A stretch of 64,000 bases of DNA from Plazaster borealis (lineage: Eukaryota > Echinodermata > Asteroidea > Forcipulatida > Labidiasteridae), in the NCBI GenBank assembly GCA_021014325.1, contig CM037472.1:32698234-32762233 (forward strand), given 5' to 3'. The notes beneath the pieces were generated by a model. It saw only the letters and a program-made list of their open reading frames with translations. It did not search any database and was not told the DNA's origin. Positions 1 to 11,955 of this stretch are shown one piece after another. Each line of letters opens with the position of its first letter. The stretch's first letter is position 1. The translations under genes were made by a program, and so were the position numbers.

Positions 1-64
1 GTCCGCCCGGATACATTTGCATATGCAATCGTGTCCGCCCCCGTGCAAAAGCGTCCTTGCAGTC
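1..64. repeat. Short hairpin repeat, GGACAC/TGCATA type
   Basis: Positions 9-37 form a near-palindrome centred on TGCATATGCA and ending in GTGTCC. The same design recurs at 522-556, so this is a dispersed short foldback and not chance. No coding potential is seen. Confidence 0.5.
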
Positions 65-240
65 AATTAAACGCCCTCTATTGGTCAACGGAGCATGAAG
101 TAGGCCCTTCGTTCGCCATTTTTTACAAGCTAAGTGCATGTCATGAATGTCATGAATAACATGAGTGATGATGTGTATGATTCCTTGGCTATAGGAAGGC
201 CATCAGAATAGGAGATCTTTGACGTAAAACTTGCATGGAA

Positions 241-278
241 CATGGAGGAATAAATTAGAAATATTCCTCCATGCATGG
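241..278. repeat. CATGGAGGAA hairpin
   Basis: An inverted repeat with CATGGAGGAAT on the left and ATTCCTCCATG on the right around an AT-rich loop. The same stem sequence appears near 38944, 41044, 55485, 63430 and 63646. Confidence 0.55.
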
Positions 279-341
279 AAAAACAACTCGTGAACGTGTC
301 AGCCAGACCACAATAAACAAATAGCGCCCTCACTAGAGGTA

Positions 342-356
342 CCCCCCCCCCCCCCC
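342..356. repeat. Poly-C run (C15)
   Basis: Uninterrupted C homopolymer of 15 bases. The exact length may be affected by sequencing error. Confidence 0.9.
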
Positions 357-472
357 TAGCCTACGGGAAAATATTCGGCCGTTGGGTATTCGCTGCAATC
401 ATAAATACGTGAATATTCATGTTGCACATGTGCATACGTACGTTCAGTGCATGCACGCTCACTTACGCACAT

Positions 473-496
473 ACATGTACATGTACATGTACATGT
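473..496. repeat. ACATGT microsatellite
   Basis: Four consecutive units of the palindromic hexamer ACATGT. It makes the overlapping open frames here uninformative. Confidence 0.9.
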
Positions 497-591
497 CCGC
501 CGGACGGTTTTGCACTAGCCCCGGACACGATTGCATAATTATGCAAAAGTGTCCGGAGTGGACAGTATTGCATGGCGGACACAATTGCATC
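494..591. repeat. GGACAC/TGCATA hairpin cluster
   Basis: Positions 522-556 form a near-perfect palindrome (CGGACAC, ATTGCATAATTATGCAA, GTGTCCG). Partial copies lie on both sides (GTCCGCC; GGCGGACACAATTGCAT). It belongs to the same family as the hairpin at the left edge of the window. Confidence 0.55.
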
Positions 592-596
592 TGACC

Positions 597-2159
597 TCGG
601 CATGTGGCCGTTTCCACTGCCGAAGCCTTTAATTCGGACACAACCTCTTTCCAAACATTTGCCCGTCTGGTGTAGGCTAGGGCCTTTCGTGATAATAATT
701 GTAAGGGAAAATCTGTGCAAAACGGATAGTTTACTTTCATTATACCCAAAGGCCAAAAACATTAGTGCTATTATAGGCCCTGTAGTAGGCCTTTTCAATA
801 CAGGTATAAGTAGGCACCTTTTAAATTTAATTTGGGTAGTCAACTCAGGCTAGTAGGGGCATGGGCGTTGGCAGGGGGACATGTGATGGAATGCTACTCT
901 AGTTAAGGCGTGACTGCATGAAAATAAACAGGACATAGTGGGGATGTTTTTAGTGCATTACCCTCACGATCGATTCCTATCGTGATGATTTATTTGACCA
1001 AACAATAAAGGTGTAATGTTTGTGACGTTTTATAGTAGCCATTATCTCTTTTATTGGGTGTAAATGACTTGTAAATGACTTGTTAACACCTTGATACTTT
1101 TCAACTGCTGTTTTATTGGTAGCAATTAAGTTCCCATTAGGGCGATAACGTCGTTTTACAACGCGGAATTTTACAGCTTCACATTTACTCCAGTCCAAAC
1201 GCATGGGAATTATTAGTGTCAATAATGCATACAAATTGCCGGATAAGCTGTTGTAGAAAAGGGCACAAATTAGTTTCAAAGTGACCAAGTATAATTTCTC
1301 AAATTTCCACTATCGAGTTATGGATCATTTATGTGCGGATAGAGGCTGTGCTAGAAATAAAAAACATATTTTGATTGGCTTTGGACTCAACTTCGGCGTG
1401 TTATATGCACCTATACTTCCACATTTTCTTAAGCCCCTTCTTCAAGAATTCCCTTTTTGAAAAAGTTGTGGGAGAAATAAAGCCGGACGAGAACCAAAAC
1501 TGTAGTTATTGACAAAATTAATATATATTGCAACATGGTTTAATTTTGGTGATCTCAAAATATTATCAAGTTTTAATCTATAAAGACTTAACAAATTTGT
1601 CATGGCAGTACTAATGGTCTTATACAAATATTATACCATCCTCTACAAACTTGATATTCGTATTTGCCTTGCGAATAAACTGTATTTAGCCAAGAAAGCA
1701 AATTTCTTGTAAAAAGCGAATAAAAATGAACATGAATTCCAAAATCATGTTTCTTAAAAACCAGAAGCCGGTTTGATGAATTTGTGTTTTCCGCCAACAA
1801 TGTTTTACCCACGGTTAGGCCTACCCACAATAAAAAAAAATATGATTTCAAAAGGCCATCGTTGACAAAGCGTTTGGACAATCCCCTTTACGTATGTCAA
1901 CTATAGATTTCCCGTTATACTAGTCATAAGTCGGCAATTCTTCAATCAAATCCTTGGCGGATTTTGTTATATGATAGGCCTATAATAAGCCTTCATACCT
2001 TGCGACCGCAACAAAAAGAAGTTCTCCTTTGAACAGCGGCTTCTTATCAAAGTCAGAGTAACGGAACAGCATTGGATGATTCAAGAACTGATTATTTTGG
2101 CATCCTTTACGGCTACAGCTATAGCCGTCACCGGTGACTTGATAGATTGGTCCAGGGCT
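597..2159. other. Intergenic, no gene recognised
   Basis: AT-rich sequence with short open frames only. A fragment of the GTGTCCGAAT foldback family lies near 584-660 (TTCCACTGCCGAAGCC, AATTCGGACAC). No other structure stands out. Confidence 0.5.
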
Positions 2160-2380
2160 TGAAAACTAGACTTGGGAGTGGCTATATAAAAAGGAGAGCA
2201 CAGTCTATAGTGAGTGACCCACAGGAAGTTGACCAAAGCGGCACCCGGTGATTACATCCTGTGCATATTTTCATAAATACTCGACTCTGCTGAGTTTATC
2301 ATCATCACCGAGAATCTGCTACCTGTTGCTGCTTCTGCTGGAAAGATTCCGAAGTGGTATTGTAAACTTTTGACAACTTT
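2160..2380 (+). promoter_or_regulatory. Candidate TATA-type promoter and 5' leader
   Basis: A canonical TATA box (TATATAAAAAG, 2184-2194) is followed about 25-30 bp later by a possible initiation region, then by moderately GC-rich sequence without long open frame. No downstream plus-strand coding exon could be assigned, so this may be a noncoding first exon, a promoter remnant or chance. Confidence 0.25.
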
Positions 2381-2624
2381 CTTTTACGAATATGCTGACT
2401 TTAATGTGTTTTGCTAACCGTTCTAATGCTACTTGAAAATGTGGTTCTAAATTAGATATGCGCATTGTCGCATTTGATGTGATTATGTAGTATTTCATCA
2501 GCTAATCAAAAAAAGAAACACCCCAAAAGTTATGCATAGGAAATCTATTTCAATGATTATTTGATTCAGTTGTTTTTCACAAATTTACCTGTTTACTGTT
2601 TAGAAATTTGCTAACCTCTTGTAT

Positions 2625-2947
2625 TAAAGGCACTGAACACGTTTGGCAATTGTCAAAGACCAGTATTCTCACTTGGTGTATCCCAACATAGCCTATGCAT
2701 AAAATGACAAGCCTGTAAAAATTTGGGCTCAATTGTTGTACAAATTTGTGTGCTTTCAGATAGGAATAAAAGGCTTCAGGCCTGAAGTCTTTTATCATTT
2801 TATAGTGAGAAATTACCTCTTTCTCAAAAACTACGTTACTTCAGAGGGAGTCGTTTCTCACAATGTTTTATACTATCAACACGCTCCCCGTTGCTCGTAA
2901 CCAAGTAAGTTTTTATGAGTAATTACCAAACGTGTACAGTGCCTTTA
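2625..2947 (-). mobile_element. R1 miniature inverted-repeat element, copy 1
   Basis: The ends are inverted: AAAGGCACTGAACACGTTTGG on the left, less its last base, and CCAAACGTGTACAGTGCCTTT on the right. The interior carries the R1 modules, including GAAAGAGGTAATTTCTCAC and a CAACAATTG segment, in reverse order relative to the copy at 4881. It has no coding capacity. The open frame inside is repeat-derived. Confidence 0.8.
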
Positions 2948-3395
2948 ATGGAAGACTAATCAGTGACTTGTTTCGCTCCAACCCGAATTTGTCATACTAT
3001 CTGAATTTGTGTTATCCACATTTGTTTTAGACAGACATAATTTTCTTTGATTTCACAATTCAATCCGAACGCTTATAAAATGTATTATTCTTCGGGTTAT
3101 TGTCTTCACTGATTGATAGGATTTGGCAAACATACCATCGTAAAAACTAAGCAGTGCAGATTTCATCACGTCTACGAAATTACACTCGTAAGATCATAAT
3201 GTAGAAGAGTGAATTAAAACTAAAAGGGAAAGTACATATGAACATTAAATTGGAGAAAATGGTAATTTTGGGACCTCAACAAATACACTGATGGAAACAA
3301 AATCGCGCACTTTTAACTTGCCACTTTCGAGTAGGCGCGATCACGGTGTAATGCAAAGTTCCCTTACGGCAAGACAGTCAATGATTCTGTTACAA

Positions 3396-3800
3396 CATAA
3401 AGGTATGGTTATAGATTGGTTTTTGTCAACGAATGCTGATTTTATACAGCTTTGTAAAGAAAGATACAATAAAAATCACATGTGGAAGTTTCAGCTGAAT
3501 ACAGTGTCTACTTGCTGAGAAAACAGCAACAAAAACCGTTCACGGTTTTTCACAAAAAGTCGAATCCATCCACGTTTAGCGAGGTGACAGTGGGTATACC
3601 ACGCCGCATCTCTGGCCGCAGCATTCGCGAACGGACACCAACCCTCAGAAATCTGAGAAACGATTCATCACGTTTCTCAGATTCAAATATTTTTGGGAGA
3701 AAAATTATCCAAACCATTTTACTTCGGAGGAAATCCTTTCTCAAAATAGTTAATACCATCAACAGCTGCAGTGCTAGTGGAGATAAGTTTATGTACAATG
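3396..3800 (-). mobile_element. R4 repeat, copy 1
   Basis: This matches, in reverse orientation, the repeat inside the second SLC51A gene (46379-46815). Shared stretches include GCATTCGCGAACGGACACC, TCTGAGAAACGATTCAT and CATCAACAGCTGCAGTGCT. A hairpin built from TCTGAGAAACG and its complement lies in the middle. Open frames on both strands here are shadows of the repeat. Confidence 0.75.
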
Positions 3801-4502
3801 TTTATATTGAATGTTAATTACGGGCTTCTTTCCCATTTCTACATCTGATCTAGGCCTAATAAAATTAAAATATAAACTAATTTATTTACAAAATCATAAA
3901 TCAGATTCCTTAAGGTGGGTATAGTGAGTGATATCTTCACAGTTCAGTTTTACGATGGTAGGTGGGTGTTTGCAGAAGCCTATTATAAACCTATAAAAAC
4001 GCACTCTACCGATAACTATAGGCCTATAGAGTTTTAGGCTGAAGCAAAGTCTTTATTTTTGTAAGGGAGCAACTGGCCCAGTGCTTGGCCATTATTACCA
4101 GAAATTGTTGATCCAACTACTGTAATGACACCTTTTATTATCTGTGGTACGATAAGAGGGAAATATTGCCTTTTTATTGCTAACTTGTTTAAATGGCCTT
4201 TGGAAGATACACACAATTGGTAAATAGTAAGACAATCAAGATAGGGGCAGATCCTGGATCTTCTCGAGCGCCCATTTAGTTGACACTCACTGGGTAATTT
4301 ATTATTTTCAAAATGCACTTACACGTGACAGTGAGGGCGCTGCCGTGTGACATCACATGAAGGAATCAATGATACAGATCAGGAATATGCAAATGAAAGA
4401 AAAAAACCCCTAAACAAAGACAGAATCCAAATGCAAACTATGCTCGGTGTATAACTACCCTGTTGCTCATTCGTGAAGACACACCCACATGCAAACTCTT
4501 TG

Positions 4503-4860
4503 TGATAGCAACCGTGGACCACAGTGTTTTCCCTTGTGATAGCTCTGTCCTTTCCCTATGGTGATAGCAACCGTGGACCTATTGTCCCTTTTCTTATAGG
4601 TTCACGGTTTGAATGTGGATACACCCATACCCACATTGTTTGTCGACCCCATAAATTGAGGACTTCTCTTTGTTCTCCGATTGTTTAAACTTATATTGTT
4701 CGCGACGTCCCCATTGGTTTTGTACATGAAAGTGAAGCGAGAACGTCCCTCGTTCTGAACACCCGGATCCTTCAAAGTTTTCGGAGGCAACGAGTAGACA
4801 CCCCCCCCCCCCCCCACACACACACCTCAGCCAACCAAAAAGCAAAAAGGCTCGGGCCTG
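4503..4860. repeat. Dispersed repeat with poly-C tract
   Basis: It contains two copies of GTGATAGCAACCGTGGACC and a C15 run at 4801-4815 followed by a short AC repeat. Its right half resembles 52735-52985 in reverse orientation (GGATCC, GAACAAAGAGAAG and AACGTCC-type segments). This is a diverged interspersed family. Confidence 0.5.
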
Positions 4861-4861
4861 G

Positions 4862-5428
4862 TGCCGATTTCACAAAGAGTTAAAGGTATCATACACGTTT
4901 GGCAATTACTCAAAATATATTAGCATAAAAACTGACTTGGTAACGAGCATCAGAGAGCTGTTGATAGTATAAACATTGTGAGAAACGACTCCCTCTGAAG
5001 TAACGTAGTTTTTGAGAAAGAGGTAATTTCTCACTAAAATAATAAAATACTTCTTGCAAGAAGTTTTATTCCTATCTGAAAGCACACACATTTGTACAAC
5101 GAGGGCGTTTTTTTTCTTTCATCATTTTCTTGCAACTTCGATGACCAATTGTGCCCAAATGTTCACAGGCTTGTTATTTTATGCATATGTTGGGATGCAC
5201 CAATTGAGAACACTGGTCTTTGACAATTACCAAACGTGTTCAGTGCCTCTAAGATGAATCTTAGTACTTTGTGAAATCGAGCCTTGTGTCGATTTCACAA
5301 AGCACTAAGATGCATCCTAAGATGAGTTGTCAGTATTAATAAGTAATTTGTGTTTTGACATCACACTTTGCTTAGCAATTAAGATTGATTTGCACTTAAT
5401 ATCAATTTTAACTCTTTGTGAAATCGAG
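4862..5428. mobile_element. CGATTTCACAAAG foldback copies, one interrupted by R1
   Basis: CGATTTCACAAAG and its complement CTTTGTGAAATCG occur at about 4864, 5270, 5290 and 5415, each pair inward-facing. The first pair encloses the R1 copy at 4881-5253, so R1 appears to have inserted into an older copy. The second pair (about 5284-5428) is intact and has no coding capacity. Confidence 0.6.
4881..5253 (+). mobile_element. R1 miniature inverted-repeat element, copy 2
   Basis: About 370 bp, with CACGTTTGGCAATT at the left end and AATTACCAAACGTG at the right. Internal modules in order: AACTGACTTGGTAACGAGC, AGCTGTTGATAGTATAAAC, GAAACGACTCCCTCTGAAG, GAGGTAATTTCTCAC, AGCACACACATTTG and CTTCGATGACCAATTG. 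It sits inside a CGATTTCACAAAG foldback. Confidence 0.85.
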
Positions 5429-6815
5429 CACTACATCTAACATACAATCTAAACCAACGTAGTCACAATCCTTCCATTACGCCATCAAACGAATTCTCGT
5501 GAATATGCAAATTGGACGGTTATTTTGAAAATGACATCTAATTCATGCTGATAGTTGTCATTCTGTCATCCACAAACGCACTGTTTCAGTAGGCCTACAT
5601 TCGAAAATAAATGAACGCATGAGTGTCGGTCAATTCAGCTCGATAATTCTGGACAAAGTTGACTCTACAGGAAGCATTATCAAATGGAGGAAGCAGTTAG
5701 ACTGTTTCGATGTTCGATAACATCCTTTCATTTCCAGACAACGAAAAACAAAAACAGAACTGGGTTAGTGTGTCTTGACTCTTGAGGTGAAGTAACGTCA
5801 TAAATCCAGACCGGACAAGTCACAGAAATAATGTTCTAGATAGGAAGGTGTTCTTTGATGTGTGAAGCATCTCGCAACTTGTTCAAAATAACAGCAGACA
5901 ACTGTTCTCTTTTGTTTCGGAAAAAGTAACGGTGTTATTAAATTTCACCATTCATCAATTTAACCATTCTGGGTAAACATGTCATTCTATTATGGACGAA
6001 TCTATGGTCAAATAGTAATGGTTATCAAAAATTCCAACTCGTAATTACGTTGTCCAAGGACCCTCTTTTGTTCACCTGCAAGAAAAGCAAACAATCGGGC
6101 ACAATGAGTTGAGTCAGAATGGAATTATTTTTATGTGTTGAGAGCACACCGTGGGTAGAATAAATTACCCTTTGGTGGTGTATTGAGACGATTAGATCTA
6201 CACACGAGGTAAACACGCACGCGGTGATAAACCGGGGAGAAACTCAAACAGAAGGTGGGACACTATATCAGTTTGTTGTTCATTGAAAGTGACGGACATT
6301 ACAACATGATCTGATACCTGATGGTGGTAAGCAGTGGATTGAAAACATTAGTCTATTCTTTAGGATCGATAGGTATGGATTGTATTCGATAATTTTAGAG
6401 AAGATATTTTGTGGGCTGGTTCTACGTAGGGAGAGGCCTTGCAATCGCTGGGAATTCAACAAGAATTTCGGGAAAATTCAGTAAAACTGAGGTCACTCTT
6501 GCATGGTAAGTGAGGATGGACGCGTTTATTTGTGTTATGAATCCGAAAAATTTTCCATTTATGGAAACAAACGTTTCTTCATAAAAACGTTTATTTGTTA
6601 CTGGAAATTTTTTGTTTTTTAGTACTTGTGTATACACAACGACATTTACTCATTATATCAAAAGGTGAGCAAATGTGCTAAATGATTTCAAAGATGTTTT
6701 TTTTTACAACAAACCTTGCCATATAATCTTCCCCACAACGGTTTTTCAGCATTCAAAATCTACAATGACAGTGAATATAACTGTGACTTGGGCAACCAAC
6801 CGTGCTTAGCAAGCA
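5429..6815. other. Intergenic, nothing recognised
   Basis: AT-rich sequence with short open frames on both strands. I see no splice-flanked exon, no recognisable protein and no clear repeat beyond a TAGGCCTA octamer near 5590. Confidence 0.45.
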
Positions 6816-7000
6816 GGGGCGTCAATCCGTCTTGAAATGTGGGGGGGGGGGGGACACACATCAGGATCATTTACGGCGTGGGGTCCAGGGGCCCGCTGAA
6901 GGGCCCCTGGTGGGGATCCAGGGGCGAAGCCCTTGCCGGGGGTTCAGGGGGCGGAGCCCCCTGAAGCTGTTGGGCTTTAGCATGTTTGAACGACCTAGAA
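6816..7000. mobile_element. Fragment of GGGGCG...GGGGTCCAGG element
   Basis: The piece starts AGGGGCGTCAATCC, then has a G run and the GC-rich motif block GGGGTCCAGGGGCCCG, GGATCCAGGGGCGAAGCCC and GGGGCGGAGCCCC. The same motif block occurs in the complete element at 23157-24231, here without a matching right end, so it looks truncated. Confidence 0.55.
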
Positions 7001-7096
7001 AAGCTCTCCTTGATATAATTATTTACATATCAAACTTGGACTTGGTTCAGAGAGAGATAGAACAAGCGACACTTAAATAAAAGACCAATATACATG

Positions 7097-7165
7097 ATGT
7101 AGGCCTATTATTCTTATGGGCAATTCCACTGTGACTCGTGCTACAATTCAAGGTGTCTTTTTACA
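7097..7165 (+). repeat. Dispersed 68-bp repeat
   Basis: It is nearly identical to 22868-22940. Shared landmarks are TTATTCTTATGGGCAATTCC and GTGACTCGTGCTACAATTCA. The flanks differ, so this is a mobile fragment and not a local duplication. Confidence 0.65.
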
Positions 7166-7518
7166 TGTAATTGTTTCCATTTGAATGGCACAGTGTGCTG
7201 TTTGCCAAGAATTGCCGTAAATCAAGAACACTCTTTCTTTACAATATGTGACGCGGTATTAATAACATAAGAATTATTGCCAGGTTTTTAATTATTGGTT
7301 CTTGGGTGCTTTGTTACATCTATATGCTATACATTAAGCCAAAACAGAGACTATGTCGACTAATAACCATATCTCACAACCTAATTTACCTCACAAAACA
7401 AAATGTATTTCTTGTTTAACCGTCAACGTAGAGAAGCCACACCAAAAGCATGTGACTGCCACTGAAGCATTCGACCAATTATATTGCATTCAGCCAAAGG
7501 AGATACATTTTGTAAATA

Positions 7519-7524
7519 TTTATT
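7519..7524 (-). terminator. Candidate polyadenylation signal of the GPCR gene
   Basis: AATAAA on the minus strand about 475 bp beyond the GPCR stop codon. It is the first exact match that I noticed downstream of the stop. Use is inferred only. Confidence 0.3.
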
Positions 7525-7998
7525 GAATGACCACTACTGACCATCAGATTCCCGCCTATTGGCCGAATTTGTATGACCAACCCTAGACAGGGCAGTTGTC
7601 AAGGTTTAATTTGACCAAGTTTGTTAAAAATCCAGTCATGATGATTGTATGAGAAAATACCTGCGTTTTACAGTTTTTACCTCGTTCCACCAAAGAGTTC
7701 TTCCGGAGAGACCATAAAGCAAAGTTGTCTCACGTTTCAAAATAACGTAATTTTGAGACTTGTTCACATTGCACATAACATTAATTTAGTGTATCAAATT
7801 CTTCACTACGAATGCTGTGAATTAACAACTTGAGAAGATTATTTGTGAGCTACAATAGCGGTGATTTTGTCAAGTGTTGAAACATCAGGAGTATCGTGGT
7901 TGGTGCTTTCTAAGAGTAGTCTGGTGCCATGTTCTTTGGTTGTATGACGTGAAAGGTGCAAACATTGTTTTTGCGAGAGAAGTCGTTTTCTGCTTTTT

Positions 7999-8354
7999 TT
8001 AGGCAGCAGAGACGGTCTCAGACACAGTTCCGGTCGCTACACCGTCAACCACCTGGTTCGAATCCCGCTGTCTACAGAACAGCTCCCTGATCCCTTTACG
8101 GAACGGCTTGTTGGTCATGGTGTAAATGACTGGATTCACACAGGAATTACCCACGGCTAAGATAACAGTGATGTGGTGTGAAGGTACCCACTGAACCAAT
8201 GGAACTCCGAAATTGAAGAGCAGGTACCAGAATTGGTTTGGACTCCAGCACACACCGAATGTTATGACGCAGGCCAGGAGTGTTTTCACCAGGGTTTGTG
8301 AGGCTCGGAGCTGCCACATTTCTCGCTGGTCACTTGGATTTAAACCCAACGAGG
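7999..8354 (-). CDS. GPCR exon 2 (segments 6-7 and C-terminus)
   Basis: The acceptor TTTTTCAG ends at 8355. The first two bases complete a GCC alanine codon with the last base of exon 1. Then come the end of the third loop, segment 6 (CWSP), segment 7 (NPVIY), the eighth-helix motif NKPFRKG and the stop at 7999-8001. Confidence 0.88.
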
Positions 8355-11300
8355 CTGAAAAATATGACGAAACTGTCCTAAATAAACACATATCAATTTG
8401 TAATTTGTGAGCGCAGCTCAGAAAAAATCTTCCTTTTTAGTGGCTTTTATTATACACAGTATCTCCTCCGATGGTCTGACATTAATATTTTGGGGGTAAA
8501 AATGCTGTTCTTGGCTGGTCCATTGACCGTGCATTTTTGTCATCAATTTATGTTTTAGTTTTGTTTGAAAATCCCGGTTCTGGGTCGATGCGTTTGCCTT
8601 TGTTTACATTTTGTTTGTCTTTTTTAGTCAGTACGCGGATTCATGAGCAAGTTTAGGCCATACCCTTTTCTCAAATATTTTGAACGGCTCGTTTTAATTC
8701 AAACCTAAAGAGATTGTATACGTTTGGTAATTGGACCCCAGTGTTTGTTTCATATCCATAGTGGAGTCGAATGACTCTTTACGCAGAGTAAACTACACGT
8801 TACTCTCATTAAGGGTCAATTGGACTACAATCAGAGTCATTTTGACTCCGGCCCGGAGTCGTATTGGCGGGCCTTGCAAATTTTGTGAAATTTTCCCAGA
8901 AATTTCGCGCGCGCAGCAGCCGCAGTGGTCTGGTCACTAACTATATTGCCTAGTCTAACAATGAGAACCGGCCGCGGTATCCAGGTTACGTTCGTTGCTA
9001 TGTTGGTTGCCATCTTGGATTTCCGATGACATGTCATTGCGTAGCCTGTAGCTCATCATGCCAAGAGTAAGACTGTTTGTTCGTCGGTGGAGTCCAACTG
9101 TACTTGTTTGTAAGTTTTGAAATATAACATATGTAACGTTATGTGGTGTTTAGGCGTTGTGTATATGTACTTGTAGAACTTCTGTAGGCCCAGCGTTACT
9201 TAGAAGTGGTGGGAGATAAACAAAATATCCTGGGTGGGTAGCTAGCAAGCTGGCCATCTGGCGCGGATCAGGCCCAGGCATTCATCCATTGGCATGTGGC
9301 AATGTAGTTGTACCGGTAGTAGTAGTCTATAGTACACTCTAAAAACTGAAGTGTTAAATTCAACTTTATAAATGTTAAATTCAACACTTGCTAAGTGTGG
9401 TGAGCGTGACAACACTTTAATTGTTGAATCAACCCTTTCAAAAATGTGACGGTTCCAACACTTTGTAAAGTGTTGAAAAAGTGTTGGTTTCACACTCTCT
9501 GCAAATGTTAAACCAACCATTCAATGACCCGTATACCAATTAGATAGGGTTGAGAAAGTGTTGGATGCAACCCCTTGAAAATGTCAATCCAACCATTTTA
9601 TGACCCTTTCACCTATTCGATTATGTTGAGAAAGTGTTGGGATCCAACCCTTTCAAAGTGTTAAAACAACAATTTGCTGACCTATTTACCAATTGGATAG
9701 TGTTGGGGGGGTGGGATTCAACCCTTTGAAAATGTTAAAACAACATTTTGATTACCCTTTTACCAAAATGGATACTATTGGGATGCAATGCTTTGAAATT
9801 TTGAAACAATTAACTGGCTACCCTTTTGTTAAATTACTTTGTAGATTTTTAATGTAAAAAATTAATATCCATCTTTTATAAACTGCATGTAAAGATCAAT
9901 TACACAAGGACAAAATATAATATGTCAGAGGAAGGTATTTTATTTTGCATTAAAAAGACAAGATCAAATCTTGAAATTCCAAACTGTAAACATTTCTAAA
10001 TCAACAGGGCACAACTTCAAGGCTCTGCTTACCGTGGAATTTTACACTTACAGTCACTCTCTGCTTACAGTGTAAGCACTGAATGTCTGCGGTAGCATTG
10101 TACTGTGAGCTTAGTAATATGAAATTTGCATGCGCGCAAGCAAAAATTCCTTGCTATTTTGTGAAGTACGCTTTTGTTAAGCATATATTGCCCTGCTACA
10201 GTAAGCAGCGATTTTGGTTACGGTAAGCAGAGCCATAACTTAGGCCCAGGGCCCAATTTCATAGAGCTGCTAAGCACAACAATTTGCTTAGCATGAAATT
10301 TTTTCCTTGATAAAAACAGGATTACCACCCAAATTTCCATGTGTTGCATATTGCTTGTTACTGGTATTCAGCTGTTGTTTGCTTATCCTGAAAATCACAT
10401 GGACATTTGGTTAGTAATCCTTTTTTTATCAAGGAAGAAATTTCATGCTAAGCAAATTTTTGTGCTTAGCTCTATGAAATTGGACCCAGATGTCAATTAA
10501 AATTCGTTTGAAATCATTTTAAAATCTATTGCACATAAATCAATATTTAAACTTAAATGTACATCCTGTATTTTAAATAAGTGTAAATAATTGGTGGCAA
10601 TGAACCCCCCAAAAATGTAATGAGATATGAAATGTATGATCAATGCTTTTTTACAGCAATAAATTACCATACTTTTCCTCGAGGCATTAACTAAAATCGT
10701 TTAAGCCACCTATTACTATTGTTAGTTAAAACAACAGGGGCAACCCTTGTATAACAATTTAATTACGGCACTTCAAAAAAATCAACTAATCTAACCCTTT
10801 TTAAGCAATTCAATGATTTACAACAAACAATGCAAATTAGTTAACATGTAATTCTCTGTTCTATACTTATAAGAACCAAGTTGAATTTATCCAAACACCT
10901 GCTCTGTTCAAGGTTAGTGAGAAACCCCTCAATTTTGCTTAACACAGTGTGTGCTCTGTTTAGATTCAGAAAACAAGAAGAACTTTGATTTTGTGTTGTC
11001 AGAAATTTGAACAATTTCAGGCTGACAATAAAAACCTCATTATTTTGTAATGGTAATGCTAAAGTTCTTGCACTGGGTATATAAACCTCCCCACACTGTG
11101 CAATTGTAAATCTGCACTCATGTTTCAATTTAAACAATTTTCAATGTTATCAATGTGAACTTTAAAATGTAATTGATACATGAACATACCAGGCCAACTT
11201 CATAGAGCTGCTTAAGCAAAAAGGGGTTACCAGCCTCATCACCATATTACAGTGCATGTGCTCATTTTTTAACTGGTTCACTGCTTATTTGTGCTGAACG

Positions 11301-11924
11301 GATATTTGTTCAGCAGTATTTACTGATAAAGCAGCTCTATGAAATTGGCCCACTGGGCAAAGTTGTTAACGTTAAAAACCACCTCAATTGTGTGCTATCA
11401 TAAATGTGCCCTTTGCGTTCTTTTAAAATTTCTTAACTAGCCACAAACACGAGTCCAGAGAAGATTTAAAACTGCTTTTGGAAACTACTTTCAATGACAT
11501 ATTCAAATGCGATAATTTGAAACATAAACCCATACTTTATTTGATTCTTTATGGGATGACGCCTACTTTGAAAGAGAGCATGATGTGATGCTTGTCATTA
11601 TCTCGTTTACACGAACTGGAATCTTGTCCACTGCAGTAGTGATGTCAAGTCCACATGGTATTGCCTGTCTGTCCACTATCACAACAAACTGTGATGGAGA
11701 GGCACGACTTCCCAGGCACAGAAGAAATGGTTGAGTGCGCTTGTGTTTCTGCTCTCTTAAGAAGTCTCCTACATTAGCACCAACCTGAAAATAACATTAA
11801 TAGTTAAACAAATTGGCAACATATTTTTGATCTATGTACACATCCTGGGTCAAAATCTGATAACCAGCCTATGTAATTAGAATATTCCAAGGGAGCACAA
11901 GCATCCACCCTGATCACACTTTAC

Positions 11925-11955
<31 letters not shown>

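Noticed and set aside
463..843. 126-codon minus-strand frame and its overlapping partners
   Set aside because: Built on the ACATGT microsatellite and the GTGTCC hairpins. The low-complexity tail and the opposing frames of similar size point to chance.
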